Part shown: piece by piece, positions 1 to 5,861 of the stretch
How positions within the stretch are numbered: position 1 is the stretch's first letter
Layout of the letters: the number at the start of each line of letters is the position of its first letter
NCBI GenBank assembly: GCA_947623855.1
Contig: CANQHW010000030.1
Span: 1-10,714, forward strand
Source of the DNA: an uncultured Bacilli bacterium
GTDB taxonomy: Bacteria > Bacillota_I > Bacilli_A > RF39 > UBA660
Length of the DNA stretch: 10,714 nt
Direction of reading: 5' to 3'
The notes under the pieces: generated by a model
What the model was told of the DNA's origin: nothing
The model's database searches: none
Seen by the model: the letters and a program-made list of their open reading frames with translations, nothing else
Translations under genes and position numbers: made by a program

Positions 1-1329
1 CATCTAAGTGATAATCTAAAAAAACTAGGTATTAAAATCTTACGTTTAAAAACTGGAACTCCTCCTCGTATTAAAGCTAGTTCCATTGATTTTTCTGTTA
101 TGAAAGAAGAAAAAGGTGACGATGAATATTGGACCTTCAGTTTCGATAATCCACCTTTATATGATAAAAATAACCAACAAAAATGCTATTTAATTTATAC
201 TACTCCCGAAACTAAAAAATTAATCTTAGATAACCTAGATAAATCCAGTATGTATGGTGGTATCGTAGAAGGTGTGGGCCCTCGTTACTGCCCATCTATT
301 GAAGATAAAATCGTCCGTTTTAGTGATAAAGAACGTCATCAATTATTCCTAGAACCGGAAAGCTTGTATTATGATGAATGGTACTTACAAGGTTTTTCTA
401 CTAGTATGCCTAAAGACATTCAAGAAAAAATGGTTCATTCCCTAAAGGGATTAGAAAACGCTATTATTACTAAGAATGCTTATGCTATTGAATATGATGC
501 TATTGATCCTCTACAAATAAGTCCATCCCTTGAAAATAAAGTTATAACTAATCTTTTCACCGCCGGTCAAATAAATGGTACTTCTGGTTATGAAGAAGCC
601 GCTGGTCAAGGCTTAATTGCTGGTATTAATTCCTCTTTAAAACTCCAAAATAAAGAACCCTTAATTTTAAAAAGAAATGAATCTTATATTGGTGTTTTAA
701 TAGACGACTTAGTAACTAAAGGTACGAAAGAACCCTATCGTATGTTAACATCAAGGGCCGAATTCCGTTTACTTCTTCGTCATGATAATGCTGATTTACG
801 TCTTCGAAAATATGGATATAATGTTGGTTTAATAAATGAAGAACAAATGAATCGTTTAACTAAGAAAGAACAAGATATAGCTACTTTAACTAAATATTTA
901 CAAGAACATCACTTAACTAACCAAGATAAAGAACTATTTAAAAAATATAATCTAGAAATACCTAAAGAAAATATCACTTACTATCAATTATTAAAACGTC
1001 CCGAAATAAAAATATCTTTCTTACAAGAATTATTAAATCTAGATTATAATGCTGAAGTCTTAGAACAAGTCGAAATAGCTACTAAATATGAAGGTTATAT
1101 TGCTAAATCTTATAAAGAAGTCGAAAAATTAACCAAACTCGAAGAAAAAGAAATCCCCGAAGATATTAACTATAAAAATATTAAAAACTTAGCTAGTGAA
1201 GCGCGTCAAAAACTCGAATTAGTTTGCCCTAAAACTTTAGCTCAAGCTTCTCGTATCAGTGGTGTAAATCCAAGCGACTTATCTGTTTTACAAGTTTATT
1301 TAAAAAAGGAGTATAACAAAAATGACTGA
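1..1329 (+). CDS. mnmG: MnmG (GidA), tRNA U34 carboxymethylaminomethyl modification enzyme, 5'-truncated by window edge
   Basis: FAD-dependent subunit that works with the GTPase MnmE to place the aminomethyl-type group on C5 of wobble uridine 34 in certain tRNAs. The reading frame is open from base 1, so this is the last 442 residues; about 190 N-terminal residues, including the main FAD-binding glycine motif, lie outside the window. Visible family marks, numbered in the fragment: GTPPR (19-23), GVGPRYCPSIEDK with the conserved cysteine at 97, NGTSGYEEAAGQG (192-204), a KYEGY segment (362-366) and the C-terminal ASRISGVNPSDL helix region (416-427) that contacts MnmE and tRNA in the family. 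The C-terminus is full length by comparison with known MnmG. It overlaps rsmG by 8 bases, so the two are co-transcribed and probably translationally coupled. The stop is TGA, the only one among the complete genes here. An ATG at base 100 is internal, not the start. Confidence 0.97.
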   Translation, partial: HLSDNLKKLGIKILRLKTGTPPRIKASSIDFSVMKEEKGDDEYWTFSFDNPPLYDKNNQQKCYLIYTTPETKKLILDNLDKSSMYGGIVEGVGPRYCPSIEDKIVRFSDKERHQLFLEPESLYYDEWYLQGFSTSMPKDIQEKMVHSLKGLENAIITKNAYAIEYDAIDPLQISPSLENKVITNLFTAGQINGTSGYEEAAGQGLIAGINSSLKLQNKEPLILKRNESYIGVLIDDLVTKGTKEPYRMLTSRAEFRLLLRHDNADLRLRKYGYNVGLINEEQMNRLTKKEQDIATLTKYLQEHHLTNQDKELFKKYNLEIPKENITYYQLLKRPEIKISFLQELLNLDYNAEVLEQVEIATKYEGYIAKSYKEVEKLTKLEEKEIPEDINYKNIKNLASEARQKLELVCPKTLAQASRISGVNPSDLSVLQVYLKKEYNKND

Positions 1330-2023
1330 ACAAGAATTTATTAAGAATTTAACTGAATTAAATATTACTCCTCCATCTGATGCTTTAGCCAAATTAAAAA
1401 CCTATTGTACTTTCTTACAAAATTATAATAAACACACTAATTTAACAGCTATTACCGAAACAAAAGATATTTATTTAAAACACTTCTATGATTCTTTAAC
1501 TATAATCAAAGTAATAGATTTAAATACTATAAATACATTACTTGATATTGGTACTGGTGCTGGTTTTCCTGGTCTTGTCTTAAAGATTTTTTATCCAGAT
1601 TTAGAAGTAACTTTACTAGATAGTAATAATAAAAAGCTAAAATTTTTAGAAGAATTATGCGAAAAATTAGATCTTAAAGTAACTTTAGTCCATGCTCGTG
1701 CTGAAGAATACATTAAAGATAAACGCGAATATTTTGATTTAGTAACCTCCAGAGCTGTGGCATCTCTACCAATCCTTAGTGAATTATCTCTTCCCTATGT
1801 TAAAGTAAATGGTTACTTTATCGCTTTAAAAGGTGAAGCCCAAAATGAAATTCAATCTAGTTCTCATATCTTACCTACTTTAAATAGTAAAATAATAGAA
1901 ATTAAAGAATTTACTCTCCCCATCGAAGAATCTAAAAGAACTATTATTAAAATCGAAAAACTTAAGCCCACTTCTCCAACCTATCCTCGTCCCTATAACC
2001 AAATATTAAAAGATTATAAATAA
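1322..2023 (+). CDS. rsmG: RsmG (GidB), 16S rRNA m7G527 methyltransferase
   Basis: S-adenosylmethionine-dependent methyltransferase that adds the N7 methyl group to G527 (E. coli numbering) in the 530 loop of 16S rRNA; loss gives low-level streptomycin resistance in other bacteria. The 233-residue length is normal. The Rossmann-type SAM loop LLDIGTGAGFPGL is at 73-85, followed by the acidic strand VTLLD (96-100). Other family marks are NKHTNLT (36-42), HFYDSL (54-59) and SRAVASL (143-149). The C-terminus (YPRPYNQILKDYK) keeps the YPR element but varies after it. The start is set by AAGGAG at 1306-1311, inside mnmG, 10 bases before the ATG. It overlaps the end of mnmG by 8 bases, the classic gidA-gidB arrangement near oriC. 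A strong hairpin begins at its stop codon, so the operon ends here and does not run into the next gene. Confidence 0.96.
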   Translation: MTEQEFIKNLTELNITPPSDALAKLKTYCTFLQNYNKHTNLTAITETKDIYLKHFYDSLTIIKVIDLNTINTLLDIGTGAGFPGLVLKIFYPDLEVTLLDSNNKKLKFLEELCEKLDLKVTLVHARAEEYIKDKREYFDLVTSRAVASLPILSELSLPYVKVNGYFIALKGEAQNEIQSSSHILPTLNSKIIEIKEFTLPIEESKRTIIKIEKLKPTSPTYPRPYNQILKDYK

Positions 2024-2054
2024 AAGTTATTTCTCTGTATCGAAATAACTTTTT
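2022..2054 (+). terminator. Intrinsic terminator after rsmG
   Basis: Perfect 12-bp stem, AAAAGTTATTTC (2022-2033) with GAAATAACTTTT (2042-2053), around an 8-base loop and followed by T residues. The stem begins within the rsmG stop codon. The stem is AT-rich, so it is weaker than its length suggests, but position and form fit termination of mnmG-rsmG. Its right half is repeated 39 bases downstream (see 2066-2091). Confidence 0.75.
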
Positions 2055-2065
2055 AAAATAAAGAA

Positions 2066-2091
2066 TTATTTCGTTATACCGAAATAACTTT
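2066..2091. repeat. Second copy of the palindrome at 2027-2052, possible operator
   Basis: These 26 bases match 2027-2052 at 22 of 26 positions with a 39-base period; the last 12 bases (CGAAATAACTTT) are identical apart from one-base offset of the loop. The copy is itself an inverted repeat: TTATTTCG (2066-2073) and CGAAATAA (2080-2087) around a 6-base loop. Its right end overlaps the -35 box of the AAA ATPase promoter (2089-2094). That position suits a repressor site or a duplicated terminator; the sequence alone does not decide which. Confidence 0.55.
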
Positions 2092-2117
2092 ACAATTCAA
2101 AAAATATATTATATAAT
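2089..2117 (+). promoter_or_regulatory. Sigma-A promoter of the AAA/DUF4143 gene
   Basis: TTTACA (2089-2094), a 17-base spacer and a perfect TATAAT (2112-2117). Transcription should start near 2124, at the ribosome binding site GAGGTGA (2124-2130), which is 6 bases before the ATG. The leader is therefore only about a dozen bases. Confidence 0.8.
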
Positions 2118-2136
2118 GGTACTGAGGTGAATTTTT

Positions 2137-3342
2137 ATGCTTGTAAGAGAAAATTATTTATCCAAAATTCGTGGATTTTATGACTCTGATTTAATAAAAA
2201 TTTTAGTTGGCATCAGAAGATGCGGCAAATCCGTAATACTAACTCAAATTATTGACGAATTAAAAAAGCAAAAGAAAATCCAAGATGATCATATAATCTT
2301 TATTAATTTTGAATATATCGAATATGAAGATTTAATAGATTATAAAAAATTAAACAAATATGTTAAGGAAAAGATTATTGATTCCCAAATGTATTATTTA
2401 TTTTTAGATGAAGTGCAAAATGTTGATAACTTTGAAAAAGTAGTTAATTCCTTGCGTGCCTCTGTCAAAAATTTAAGCATCTTTTTAACCGGATCTAATA
2501 GTAAATTACTATCAGAAGAATTATCTTCCGATTTATCTGGTAGATATGTCCTATTTAATATAAATCCCTTGTCATATAAAGAATTTATTACTTTAACCAA
2601 TAAAGATCCTTATAGCATAACAAAATTCTGGGATTATGCTAAATGGGGAGGACTTCCTAATAGATGTGAATTTACCAATGAAGATAATATCAAAAATTAC
2701 TTACATAGTGTTTATGACTCTATAATATTAAGAGATGTTGTAAAAAGACTCAATATAAAAGATACTACTTTATTGGATATAATATTACAATATATAATTG
2801 AAACTATGGGAAGAGAATTTTCTTCTGATAATATTATTAAATATTTAAAGAAAGAAAATCGTAGTATATCTACTGAAACTTTATATAATTATTTAAATGC
2901 TTTATGTAAAGCCTTAATTATTAAAAAAGTTTATAGATATGACATCTCTGGTAAAGGTGTTTTAAAAACTTTGAATAAATATTATGCCACCGATTTAGGT
3001 ATTGCTCAAATAAAAAATACCAATCCAGAATTTAAAAATTATATAGTTCTAGAAAATATCGTTTATAATGAATTAATAAATCGCGATTATGAGGTTTATA
3101 TTGGAAAAAATAAAAATAGCGAAATAGATTTTATTGCCAAAAAAGATGGAAATACAAAGTACATTCAAGTAACCTATGAATTAGAAGGACATGAACAAGC
3201 TATTGAAAGAGAATATGGAGCTTTTAAATCAATAACCGATAACTATCCTAAATATATTATTTCTTTAGATAAGGTAAACTTATCTAAAGATGGAATAATT
3301 CATTTAAACATTCTTAATTTTCTTTTAAATGATGATTTTTAA
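2137..3342 (+). CDS. AAA-family ATPase with C-terminal DUF4143 domain
   Basis: A stand-alone ATPase of the AAA_14/DUF4143 group, very common in gut bacteria and archaea, with no settled cellular role; functions in defence or DNA metabolism have been proposed on distribution only. Visible in 401 residues: Walker A GIRRCGKS (25-32), Walker B YYLFLDEVQ (86-94), sensor-like LTGSNS (117-122), an arginine in LSGRY (133-137), a helical middle domain, then DUF4143 marks YYATDLGI (282-289), ENIVYNEL (306-313) and EIDFIA...YIQV (329-345). The last resembles a restriction-endonuclease-like fold, but the usual catalytic lysine position reads QVT (344-346), so nuclease activity is doubtful. There is no signal peptide or membrane segment; it is cytoplasmic. 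It has its own promoter and ribosome binding site and interrupts the usual rsmG-noc adjacency, which marks it as an insertion. Length is normal and the gene looks intact. No clear terminator follows it. Confidence 0.9.
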   Translation: MLVRENYLSKIRGFYDSDLIKILVGIRRCGKSVILTQIIDELKKQKKIQDDHIIFINFEYIEYEDLIDYKKLNKYVKEKIIDSQMYYLFLDEVQNVDNFEKVVNSLRASVKNLSIFLTGSNSKLLSEELSSDLSGRYVLFNINPLSYKEFITLTNKDPYSITKFWDYAKWGGLPNRCEFTNEDNIKNYLHSVYDSIILRDVVKRLNIKDTTLLDIILQYIIETMGREFSSDNIIKYLKKENRSISTETLYNYLNALCKALIIKKVYRYDISGKGVLKTLNKYYATDLGIAQIKNTNPEFKNYIVLENIVYNELINRDYEVYIGKNKNSEIDFIAKKDGNTKYIQVTYELEGHEQAIEREYGAFKSITDNYPKYIISLDKVNLSKDGIIHLNILNFLLNDDF

Positions 3343-3355
3343 TTAAAAAAATCAG

Positions 3356-3384
3356 TTGCAAAAAGATTAACTTTAAGGTATTAT
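3356..3384 (+). promoter_or_regulatory. Probable sigma-A promoter of the noc-like gene
   Basis: TTGCAA (3356-3361), a 17-base spacer and TATTAT (3379-3384). The predicted transcription start, near 3391, gives a leader of about 16 bases that contains no recognisable Shine-Dalgarno sequence. Transcription may also read through from the upstream ATPase gene, which has no obvious terminator. Confidence 0.6.
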
Positions 3385-3406
3385 TAATATAGATAATTAT
3401 AAGAAT

Positions 3407-4735
3407 ATGGACAAAGAAGTTTTACAAGTAAATATCGATGATATAATTCCTAATCGTTTTCAACCACGATTATCTTTTGATGAACAAGGTTTACAAGAAC
3501 TAGCAGCATCCATCAAAGAACACGGAATTATTCAACCTCTTGTATTACGTAAATTAGGTAATAAATATGAAATCATTGCTGGTGAAAGAAGATATAAAGC
3601 CAGTCAAATGGCGGGATTAACTACTGTTCCAGCGGTTATTTCGAATATCGATGATAATAAAAGTGCGGAAGTTGCTTTAGTTGAAAATTTACAACGCCGC
3701 GACTTAACCCCAATAGAAGAAGCTCGTTCCTATAAAAGTTTATTAGATAAAGGGTATCTTACCCAAGAAGAACTAGCTAAAAAAATGGGTCTTTCTCAAT
3801 CTTCTATCTCTAATAAGTTACGCTTACTTAATCTTGATGAATCTGTCCAACAAGCATTATTAGAAGAAAGAATAAGTGAACGTCATGCCAGAGCCCTACT
3901 TGCTTTAACCAATAAAGATGATCAAAAAAAATTCTTAGAAAAAACTATTACTGAAAGACTAACCGTTCGTAATCTAGATGCTGAAATAAAAAAATACCTT
4001 GAAGGTAGTGATGCTTCCATTCCTAAAGTTAATTTAACTCCCAATTTAGAAGCTATTAAAAATAATGCTGTTGATTTAAATCAAACTCGCCTACCAGTAG
4101 ATACTATGATGGTACCTGATTCTGTTTTAACCGATTATTCCGATAAATTACCTGAAAAAACTCCTCCTCAAGAACCAGAGGTAGATTTATCATCTTTATT
4201 AAATAATCCTACTCCTAATAAAGTAGATTTAGGATTACCAACTATCGAAGATTTAAAAGAAGAGGAAAATCATCCTACAACTAATCGTTTCTTCAATGAC
4301 CTACCTCCCGTATCTAATTCCTCTAAAAATGAAAATGAATATGATATAAATTCTTTATTTCAAACTAATAATAATTTTGATCCAACTAACCTTGATGTTA
4401 TTGATAATCCCATGACTTCTAAAAAAGAAGAACCTGCCATTCCTCTCCCTGATAACGATAATAATTCTTATCTTGGGCCACAAACTAATCGGTTCTTTAA
4501 CAGTATTTCTACTGATACCCCTGCGGTTACTAATCCCGAACAACCAAACAAAATATTTGACCCTATGTCTTTAGTTGAAGATGAAAAAATAGATACTCTA
4601 ACAATGAATCCTTCTTCTGAAAAATCTATTATTGATAATACTATAAATACTTTAAAACAATCTGGGTTAAATGTTGAACTTAATACTACAGATACTTTAA
4701 ATTCTACAATCTATACTATAATAATTAGAAAATAA
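3407..4735 (+). CDS. noc: ParB/Noc-family DNA-binding CTPase, probably nucleoid occlusion protein Noc
   Basis: ParB-like CTP-switched DNA clamp. In Bacillus, Noc binds NBS sites, spreads along DNA and blocks cell division over the nucleoid. The N-terminal CTP-binding part contains GERRYKA (59-65) and ENLQRRDL (93-100); a helix-turn-helix follows (118-141, LTQEELAKKMGLSQSSISNK). The last 37 residues (406-442, ending TIYTIIIRK) resemble the Noc dimerisation domain. Position after mnmG-rsmG is that of noc in Bacillus, though an ATPase gene now intervenes. Specificity positions read Q131, K137, N142 and R159, closer to the Noc set (Q, K, K, R) than to ParB (R, T, A, G in Caulobacter). Odd points: 442 residues instead of under 300, because of a low-complexity Asn/Pro/Asp-rich linker (about 201-405); no Noc-type N-terminal amphipathic helix; no adjacent parA; and no good ribosome binding site before the ATG. 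A chromosomal ParB is the alternative. Confidence 0.85.
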   Translation: MDKEVLQVNIDDIIPNRFQPRLSFDEQGLQELAASIKEHGIIQPLVLRKLGNKYEIIAGERRYKASQMAGLTTVPAVISNIDDNKSAEVALVENLQRRDLTPIEEARSYKSLLDKGYLTQEELAKKMGLSQSSISNKLRLLNLDESVQQALLEERISERHARALLALTNKDDQKKFLEKTITERLTVRNLDAEIKKYLEGSDASIPKVNLTPNLEAIKNNAVDLNQTRLPVDTMMVPDSVLTDYSDKLPEKTPPQEPEVDLSSLLNNPTPNKVDLGLPTIEDLKEEENHPTTNRFFNDLPPVSNSSKNENEYDINSLFQTNNNFDPTNLDVIDNPMTSKKEEPAIPLPDNDNNSYLGPQTNRFFNSISTDTPAVTNPEQPNKIFDPMSLVEDEKIDTLTMNPSSEKSIIDNTINTLKQSGLNVELNTTDTLNSTIYTIIIRK

Positions 4736-4754
4736 CCTTTTTGGTTATTTTTTT
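4729..4754 (+). terminator. Intrinsic terminator after the noc-like gene
   Basis: 9-bp stem AAAATAACC (4729-4737) with GGTTATTTT (4743-4751), loop of five T, followed by an uninterrupted T run to 4754. The left arm covers the noc stop codon. It isolates noc from the ORF6N gene downstream. Confidence 0.85.
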
Positions 4755-4763
4755 AACTTTTTC

Positions 4764-4792
4764 TTGACGAACATATATTTGTATTATATAAT
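4764..4792 (+). promoter_or_regulatory. Strong sigma-A promoter of the ORF6N gene
   Basis: TTGACG (4764-4769), a 17-base spacer and a perfect TATAAT (4787-4792). A near-ideal GGAGGT (4814-4819) stands 7 bases before the ATG at 4827. This is among the best matches to consensus in the window and suggests high expression unless repressed. Confidence 0.85.
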
Positions 4793-4826
4793 TATTTTAC
4801 AAGTAGAAAATATGGAGGTTTTTTAA

Positions 4827-5699
4827 ATGAATGAATTAGTATTAAATGATGTTAAAATTGAAAATTTAATTTATGAAATAAGAGGTAAACAAGTGATGCT
4901 AGACTTTGATTTAGCTTCTTTGTATAATGTGGAAACTAAAAGAATTAATGAAGCAGTTAGAAATAATCCCCAAAAATTTCCCGAAAGATTTAGTTTTGAA
5001 TTATCAAATGATGAATATCAAAACTTGAGGTCGAAATTTTCGACCTCAAGTTCAACAAACAATCATGGTGGAAGAAGATATAATCCTCGAGTATTTACTG
5101 AACAAGGTGTAGCAATGCTTTCTACGATTTTAAAATCCCCTATTGCTGTTCAAACAAGTATTAATATAATGGATGCATTTGTTCATTTAAGACACTATGT
5201 TACTGATAAAGAATTACGTATATCTAATATGGAAACAAAAATAATTGAGCATGATAGAAATATAAAATTATTACAAGAATCATTTTCTAAATTAAGCGAA
5301 AAACAAAAAGTAAGCGAAATATATTTTAATGGTCAAATATTTGATGCTTATTCTAAGATATTAGATATCTTTAAAAATGCTATAGTATCTTTAATTATTA
5401 TTGATGCTTATGCTGATAATACTTTATTAGATATTATTAAAAGATTAAATATAAATGTAACGATAATAACTAAACCAAATAATTTATTAACTAAGCAAGA
5501 TATCGAAAAATATAATAAACAATACCATAATTTAAAAGTAAAATATGATAATACTTTTCATGATAGATATTTTATTTTAGATAATAATATAATTTATCAT
5601 TGTGGAGCAAGTATAAATAGAATTGGTTATAAAACATTTTCCATTAATTTAATAAATGATAAAGAAATAATTAATGCCTTATTAAATAAAGTAATTTAA
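4827..5699 (+). CDS. ORF6N domain protein with C-terminal phospholipase-D-like domain
   Basis: The N-terminal ORF6N domain (about 10-120) is the DNA-binding module of phage antirepressor-like proteins; diagnostic segments are VMLDFDLASLYNVETKRINEA (about 23-43), NPQKFPERFSFEL (47-59) and the GGRRYNPRVFTEQGVAML core (81-98). A charged helical, probably coiled-coil, stretch follows (125-165). Residues 168-290 resemble a single phospholipase-D-type domain: IDAYADNTLL (192-201), then HDRYFILD (245-252), which is HxRx4D rather than canonical HxKx4D, then YHCGAS (257-262). The arginine form recurs in related ORF6N proteins as I recall them, so it need not mean decay. The domain may cut nucleic acid as a dimer or may only bind; activity is not shown. 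Cellular role is unknown; regulator of a mobile element or a defence-like effector are both possible. It stands alone between its own promoter and terminator, with no phage genes beside it. Length of 290 is usual. A perfect palindrome lies within codons 66-76. Confidence 0.88.
   Translation: MNELVLNDVKIENLIYEIRGKQVMLDFDLASLYNVETKRINEAVRNNPQKFPERFSFELSNDEYQNLRSKFSTSSSTNNHGGRRYNPRVFTEQGVAMLSTILKSPIAVQTSINIMDAFVHLRHYVTDKELRISNMETKIIEHDRNIKLLQESFSKLSEKQKVSEIYFNGQIFDAYSKILDIFKNAIVSLIIIDAYADNTLLDIIKRLNINVTIITKPNNLLTKQDIEKYNKQYHNLKVKYDNTFHDRYFILDNNIIYHCGASINRIGYKTFSINLINDKEIINALLNKVI
5022..5052. repeat. Perfect 15-bp-arm palindrome inside the ORF6N coding sequence
   Basis: AACTTGAGGTCGAAA (5022-5036) and its exact reverse complement TTTCGACCTCAAGTT (5038-5052) are separated by one T. 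It encodes NLRSKFSTSS, residues 66-75, just before the GGRRY motif, and uses TTG, AGG and two TCG codons that are uncommon in the neighbouring genes. The GC content is higher than its surroundings. It could be an autoregulatory operator, an mRNA hairpin or a recombination site. Confidence 0.9.
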
Positions 5700-5718
5700 T
5701 GATTATTTTATCTTTTTT
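5686..5718 (+). terminator. Intrinsic terminator after the ORF6N gene
   Basis: Stem ATAAAGTAAT (5686-5695) with ATTATTTTAT (5702-5711), ten pairs including one G-U, a 6-base loop containing the stop codon region, then C and six T (5713-5718). On the other strand the G-U pair becomes an A-C mismatch and no T run follows, so it works better for the ORF6N gene than for the convergent PBP gene. Confidence 0.7.
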
Positions 5719-5861
5719 AAAGTTTTCCTTTCCTCTATATAAATTGGGTTTTTAAATTCCTTTATCATCTATTATATGATCTTTTAATTCTCTATCCAAC
5801 TCTTTCTTTAAATATTATAACACTAAAATATATATTAAAATATCCATAGAAAAGGAGTTAA

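Noticed and set aside
2394..2600. Minus-strand reading frame of 68 codons
   Set aside because: Lies wholly inside the AAA ATPase gene on the other strand, has no ribosome binding site and no family features.
3343..3375. Possible terminator after the AAA ATPase gene
   Set aside because: A short A run and a weak potential stem exist, but no stem-loop with a following T tract could be drawn.
4355..4543. Minus-strand reading frame of 62 codons
   Set aside because: Antisense to the low-complexity noc linker; composition is a mirror of that linker and nothing supports expression.
4976..4989. NBS-like ATTTCCCGAAAGAT in the ORF6N gene
   Set aside because: Matches the Bacillus Noc site ATTTCCCGGGAAAT at 11 of 14 bases, but the right half is broken and the sequence encodes the conserved KFPERF segment of the ORF6N domain.
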